From Prevotellamassilia sp. (lineage in GTDB: Bacteria > Bacteroidota > Bacteroidia > Bacteroidales > Bacteroidaceae): a stretch of DNA of 28,057 nt. Of this stretch, positions 25,401 to 28,057 are shown in pieces (within the stretch, counting starts at the first letter, position 1; each line of letters starts with the position of its first letter). The translations under genes were made by a program, and so were the position numbers. The DNA lies in the NCBI GenBank assembly GCA_018383375.1, contig JAHAWW010000153.1, positions 1 through 28,057 of the forward strand. Direction: 5' to 3'. A model generated the notes under the pieces. That model had not been told where the DNA came from. It worked only from the letters and a program-made list of their open reading frames with translations, and ran no database searches.

Positions 25401-25842
25401 CGTTGATTTCAAGTATTCGTTGGGCAACGACATCTTCAACTATCAACGTTCGCAGCTCGAGAGCGCAAACGGCATCTACAACCAGACCACAGCCGTGGTT
25501 AACCGTTGGAAATATTCAGGTCAAGTCACCGACATGCCGCGTGCCATGGCCTCCGACAACACCCAGTGGGTCAACAACGAGCGCTTCTCAGATCGTTGGA
25601 TTGAAGACGGCTCATACCTCAAGCTCAAACGCGTACGCCTCACCTACAAGTTCCCGTTCGAGTTAAGCTGGCTCCAGGGCCTCTCTGTCTGGGGTGAAGC
25701 CAACAACGTCTTCACCGTTACCAAGTACACCGGTCTCGATCCTGAGGTTTCAGCCGGCAACAGCGCCCTCTATCAGGGCATTGATGCAGGTTTCCTCCCG
25801 CAAAACCGCAGCTTCAACTTAGGTGTAACCATCAACTTGTAA
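22435..25842 (+). CDS. SusC/RagA-type TonB-linked outer-membrane transporter (array copy 2)
   Basis: The 1135-residue protein is a second SusC-type channel, only distantly similar to copy 1. It has a signal peptide (to about residue 32, ending LSAQ), an Ala/Lys/Pro-rich linker (about 33-56), a carboxypeptidase-regulatory-like domain (VKGFVFDAATKQPLAGVKV to about 125), a plug with PLIVVDGVIWDM (203-214) and NVQVLKNGTALYGAQGANGV, then the barrel with DQNGDGWINEAD (951-962) and terminal NRSFNLGVTINL. The plug is unusual: the stretch normally rich in Gly with a VxIRG motif reads LPAQGVAMFMNGINSLNANAQ, and no VVVGYG-type TonB box is seen before it. It is 32 nt after the FAS1 gene and 104 nt before SusD copy 2. 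Confidence 0.94.
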   Translation: MSNFIRNNMMQGALRAGVCLFLLSGACVLSAQTSAPKATPASATKKAAANPDSKFVMKEVKGFVFDAATKQPLAGVKVQALNNRRYTALTDDKGAYTIKVPDFVTSLYVAIENYAPGHIAIKADENQNTSLYSSDLKSIYSDGTELFSRTALDINESSSLTIEGDIENKLNGAVRTINRGGLPAQGVAMFMNGINSLNANAQPLIVVDGVIWDMQYDRTTLHNGFVNNIFSIIDTEDIENVQVLKNGTALYGAQGANGVILINTKRGKSMVTRINIRAYGGFELAPEKMSMMNASQYRNYVTEFLGTTYKGQEYFKTTTTVPSFMNEDPNFFLYPIYHNNTDWQDGMYKTAFTQNYRVNVEGGDDVAMYNLSLGYSGSDAVAKQTDFSRLNIRFNSDIKLFKNFSTGLDIYYGRNAYNLRDNGWAQDYSDRNIASPNVLALIQSPFISPNAHYIYYEDGLKLGHTDTQYSGKDYTAAHNPYSFASQFGYAGFVNPYWILSNGDGDNKNFMELTQFALNVAPKYEIGKYLTISDRFSYIMNRYNEKYYLPHDGTPAKEVEGLGTVQSIMMSQFSKETSIFNDLRINWQRHFGAHYLNLMGGFRLTSFSYNSSNITGYNNDQDKMPNVTTSLDYISYGGKSDTWTNLAYYLNADYNFKNKYFVNVGLTAESSSRFGKQAAEGIKVAGVKWGLFPSVQLGWLISSEKWFDVKGIDYLKLVAGYEENGNDNVDYYAARTYFENGKFIDEATGLKLANIENPTIQWETTRRFNVGLQTSLLNNRLSVGVDYFWSKTSNLLTRKAVSDITGLKFLWANDGALNNTGVQINTNAILVNSRNWKWQAGFSIGHYRNEVSDLADNSINYITTYALDANGHRIEGSAQKIHGYTSSIYGSNNILTAVGQAAGVFYGYQTAGVFATEDEASTAGKYGYLRYPTGLTQDPYRQFQAGDVHFVDQNGDGWINEADMVKIGDPNPDIYGNIYTSLSWKGLTLAVDFKYSLGNDIFNYQRSQLESANGIYNQTTAVVNRWKYSGQVTDMPRAMASDNTQWVNNERFSDRWIEDGSYLKLKRVRLTYKFPFELSWLQGLSVWGEANNVFTVTKYTGLDPEVSAGNSALYQGIDAGFLPQNRSFNLGVTINL

Positions 25843-25865
25843 TACTTCATAGAGATTAGCTCACA

Positions 25866-25917
25866 AACAATGGCCGAAGCAGCGGCCTTCATACAGTGCC
25901 GCTTGCTTCCCATTGTT
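25866..25917 (+). other. Strong stem-loop between SusC copy 2 and SusD copy 2
   Basis: Left arm 25866-25886 and right arm 25898-25917 form about 19 bp (AACAATGG/CCATTGTT, GAAGCA/TGCTTC, GCGGC/GCCGC) with a 2-nt and a 1-nt bulge and an 11-nt loop. It begins 24 nt after the SusC stop and ends 29 nt before the SusD ATG. No T tract follows, so an RNA-stability or attenuation role is more likely than full termination. Confidence 0.65.
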
Positions 25918-25946
25918 CACAAGCCCATCACAAAAGCATCAATACA

Positions 25947-28057
25947 ATGAAAAAGAAATCGATTATAGGTCTGTTCCTTTCTGTTTTCGGTTTGAGCGTG
26001 ACAACCACCTCTTGTGAGGATATGCTCACACCCGATATGGATCTCTATGCCACAGACTTTTCAGGTCGAGACACGGTGAACTTCTATTTCGGTATTCTGT
26101 CAAACGTGCAGGATATGATTGAAAACAACACCATCCTCGGCGACATCCGAAGCGACCTTGTTGATACCACCTCATACGTAAGTGACAGCGTGGCCAGCCT
26201 TGCCAATTTCGACAAGATTGACGACGCCGACAACGGTTTGCTCAACCGTGCTGCCTACTACAAGGTCATCAACCAGTGTAACTACTATCTTGCCAAGGTC
26301 GACACTCTGGCCAAGAAGAATAACAACTTCTATATGCGCACCGAGTTTGCTCAGGTACAGTTCATCCGTGCTTGGACCTATATGCAGCTCGTGCAAAACT
26401 ATGGTAGCGTGCCTTTCATCACCTCTCCTGTCACCAACGCCAACACCGGTTGGGAAACCAATCCCGAAGGCGGTTGGGCCACGGCCGACAACTTGCTCGA
26501 CAAGTTGATGGCTGCAGGTCTTTCACAGGCCTACTACTATGAGAAGCTCTATGGCAGCCCCAACTACGGAACGCTCAACAACCGCGCCATCACCGTACCA
26601 CACACCTACACCATCTTCCCGGGCGACATCGTGATGGGCGACCTCTATCTCTTGCGTGGTCAAAGCCAGAACGACTTTGCACAAGCGGCCAACTACTATT
26701 ACACCTACATGAAGAAGCGTGCACAAGACAACAGCCTCGTTGTGAACAACGGCAACGCCACTTCTGTGCAAAAACAGCCCAACCCCGCCCTCAATCGTGA
26801 TGATTACACACACCGTGCAGGTTCATGGGCCACTTCATTCATGGATCAAGGTTCTAACCTCGGTTCCAACACCGAGCAAATCACGTTGGCCTTCTCTTCT
26901 TCAAACCGCATCTACGGTACGGTCTTGACTCGTCTGGCCGAAATCTACGGTTTCAGCCCCAAGAGCACCTCAAGCGGTGGTTCTGACGACAATGCCGGTA
27001 AGATTAACGTCACCGCCGACTATCGTTATCGTCAGCTCGCTCCGTCAAAGCGCTACAACAGCATCTCTTTGGCCCAGCTCTATCGTTACACCACCGACGA
27101 CAACGACCGATATGAACCCACAGAGCCTACCAAGGTGGTCTATCCTCAAGACCTCGGCGACGGCCGTCAGGTTGCCAACGTGCAGAATGTGCGCACCACA
27201 GTGGGCGTGTTGCCTTTTGTTCAGATACACGCTTACTCCGGAGAGCAGCAGCAATTTGGCACATCAACCTCTGCCTTCCAGTTTAACTACACCATCAACA
27301 TCTACCGTTTGCGTCAAGTCTATTTGCGCTTTGCCGAGGCTGTCAACCGTGCCGGCTATCCCCGCCACGCCTTTGCCATCCTTCGCGACGGTTTGAATGC
27401 TAAGAACATTCCCGCCATCCTCACTGACTCTGTGGTCGACGGCCATGTCTTCCCCTATCTCGATGCAGTGGCCAACGGTTGCGACTATATTGGAGTTGAC
27501 GAACTGCGCCGTGCACAAAACGTACCCTTCCTTGACTTCTCCGACACATGGTGGGACAACGTTTGCGGTATCCACGAACTTGGTTCAGGCCCGAGTGCCG
27601 ACGTCGATACACTCTTCACCTACGACGTAGTTGTGGCTCAGCGTATGGCTGATGAAGAGGCACGTGTTGCTGCCGGTACGCCTGTCGAGGCTCGCGCCAA
27701 ATACTACAAGAGCGTCCTCCGCAGTCAGACTCGAGGTTTGAAAGATAACTCCGCAACTGACAACTCTGGCAATGGAGGTAATGGTTCAACTACACCTGCC
27801 GATCCTCTGCCTGCTCTCGACCCCGTCGTTCCTGCCGACCTCGGTGCTCAAATTAACGCAGTTGAAACCCTCATCGCCGACGAGATGGCCCTTGAGACCC
27901 CGTTTGAAGGCAAACGCTATTACGACCTCTATCGTATCGCCCGCCACAAGAACGCCGACACCTGGAGCTTCGCAACTGCCGGCTACGGCACCAACTGGTT
28001 CGCATGGACCATTGCACGTCGCGCAGAGAAGTTGGCTCCCTATGCCAGCCCCCTCCA
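25947..28057 (+). CDS. SusD/RagB-type surface binding lipoprotein (array copy 2), 3' end cut by window
   Basis: 703 codons are open without a stop at the window end. The protein has a lipoprotein signal with Cys23 in TTSCEDML, TPR-like helices (FAQVQFIRAWTYMQLVQNYGSVP), and the SusD C-terminal motif ETPFEGKRYYDLYRIARHKN (FEGKRYYDL at 653-661), where Phe-Glu-Gly-Lys-Arg corresponds to the FxxEGKRWFD region of copy 1. At more than 703 residues it is longer than most SusD proteins; a Gly/Pro/Asn-rich stretch (SATDNSGNGGNGSTTPADPLP) before the C-terminal motif looks like a flexible insert. It pairs with SusC copy 2. ATG 25947 begins the signal peptide. Confidence 0.92.
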   Translation, partial: MKKKSIIGLFLSVFGLSVTTTSCEDMLTPDMDLYATDFSGRDTVNFYFGILSNVQDMIENNTILGDIRSDLVDTTSYVSDSVASLANFDKIDDADNGLLNRAAYYKVINQCNYYLAKVDTLAKKNNNFYMRTEFAQVQFIRAWTYMQLVQNYGSVPFITSPVTNANTGWETNPEGGWATADNLLDKLMAAGLSQAYYYEKLYGSPNYGTLNNRAITVPHTYTIFPGDIVMGDLYLLRGQSQNDFAQAANYYYTYMKKRAQDNSLVVNNGNATSVQKQPNPALNRDDYTHRAGSWATSFMDQGSNLGSNTEQITLAFSSSNRIYGTVLTRLAEIYGFSPKSTSSGGSDDNAGKINVTADYRYRQLAPSKRYNSISLAQLYRYTTDDNDRYEPTEPTKVVYPQDLGDGRQVANVQNVRTTVGVLPFVQIHAYSGEQQQFGTSTSAFQFNYTINIYRLRQVYLRFAEAVNRAGYPRHAFAILRDGLNAKNIPAILTDSVVDGHVFPYLDAVANGCDYIGVDELRRAQNVPFLDFSDTWWDNVCGIHELGSGPSADVDTLFTYDVVVAQRMADEEARVAAGTPVEARAKYYKSVLRSQTRGLKDNSATDNSGNGGNGSTTPADPLPALDPVVPADLGAQINAVETLIADEMALETPFEGKRYYDLYRIARHKNADTWSFATAGYGTNWFAWTIARRAEKLAPYASPL

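Noticed and set aside
1..28057. CRISPR arrays, tRNA or rRNA genes, insertion sequences and attachment sites
   Set aside because: Reading both strands showed no regularly spaced repeats, no tRNA-like or rRNA-like stretch, no transposase or integrase motifs and no flanking target-site duplications.

Overview
The window looks like a chromosomal segment of a Bacteroidota bacterium, most likely order Bacteroidales and Prevotella-like. The evidence is two SusC/SusD pairs, outer-membrane lipoproteins whose acylated Cys is followed by acidic residues, a DUF4270 lipoprotein, weak or absent Shine-Dalgarno sequences, and several promoter -7 boxes of the Bacteroidota type TAnnTTTG. The genus is an inference. 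Both ends of the window cut through genes.

Left part (1-5028, minus strand): an M24 Xaa-Pro aminopeptidase is followed by an exported C1B cysteine peptidase, 42 nt apart and probably one peptide-degrading operon. Upstream of them lies a P1B-type Zn/Cd-type efflux ATPase with a Cys/His-rich N-terminus. The 541-bp gap between ATPase and peptidase holds a peptidase promoter box and a 17-bp perfect hairpin.

Middle part (5029-11719): a divergent intergenic region leads to a half-length GT5 (glycogen/starch-synthase-like) protein and a DUF4270 lipoprotein, closed by a strong intrinsic terminator. Then come a sugar-phosphate nucleotidyltransferase, a convergent ECF-type sigma factor with a near-consensus Bacteroidota promoter, a TIGR01212-type radical SAM protein, and a chorismatase/RidA-fold protein closed by a second strong terminator. 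These are mostly housekeeping or single-gene units.

Right part (12079-28057, plus strand): a six-gene array in the order FAS1 lipoprotein, SusC, SusD, FAS1 lipoprotein, SusC, SusD, the last one cut by the window end. The spacers are short (13, 12, 144, 32 and 104 nt). Only one promoter candidate was found, before the first gene, and there is no internal intrinsic terminator with a U tract, so it is probably one long transcript with RNA structures in the two longest spacers. SusC proteins are TonB-linked outer-membrane transporters and SusD proteins are their surface substrate-binding lids. The large multi-FAS1 lipoproteins are plausible additional surface subunits. No glycoside hydrolase, lyase, sulfatase or dedicated regulator is visible, so the substrate cannot be read from this window. 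This duplicated FAS1-SusC-SusD module, with two SusC proteins that lack the usual VVVGYG-type TonB-box segment, is the most interesting content.
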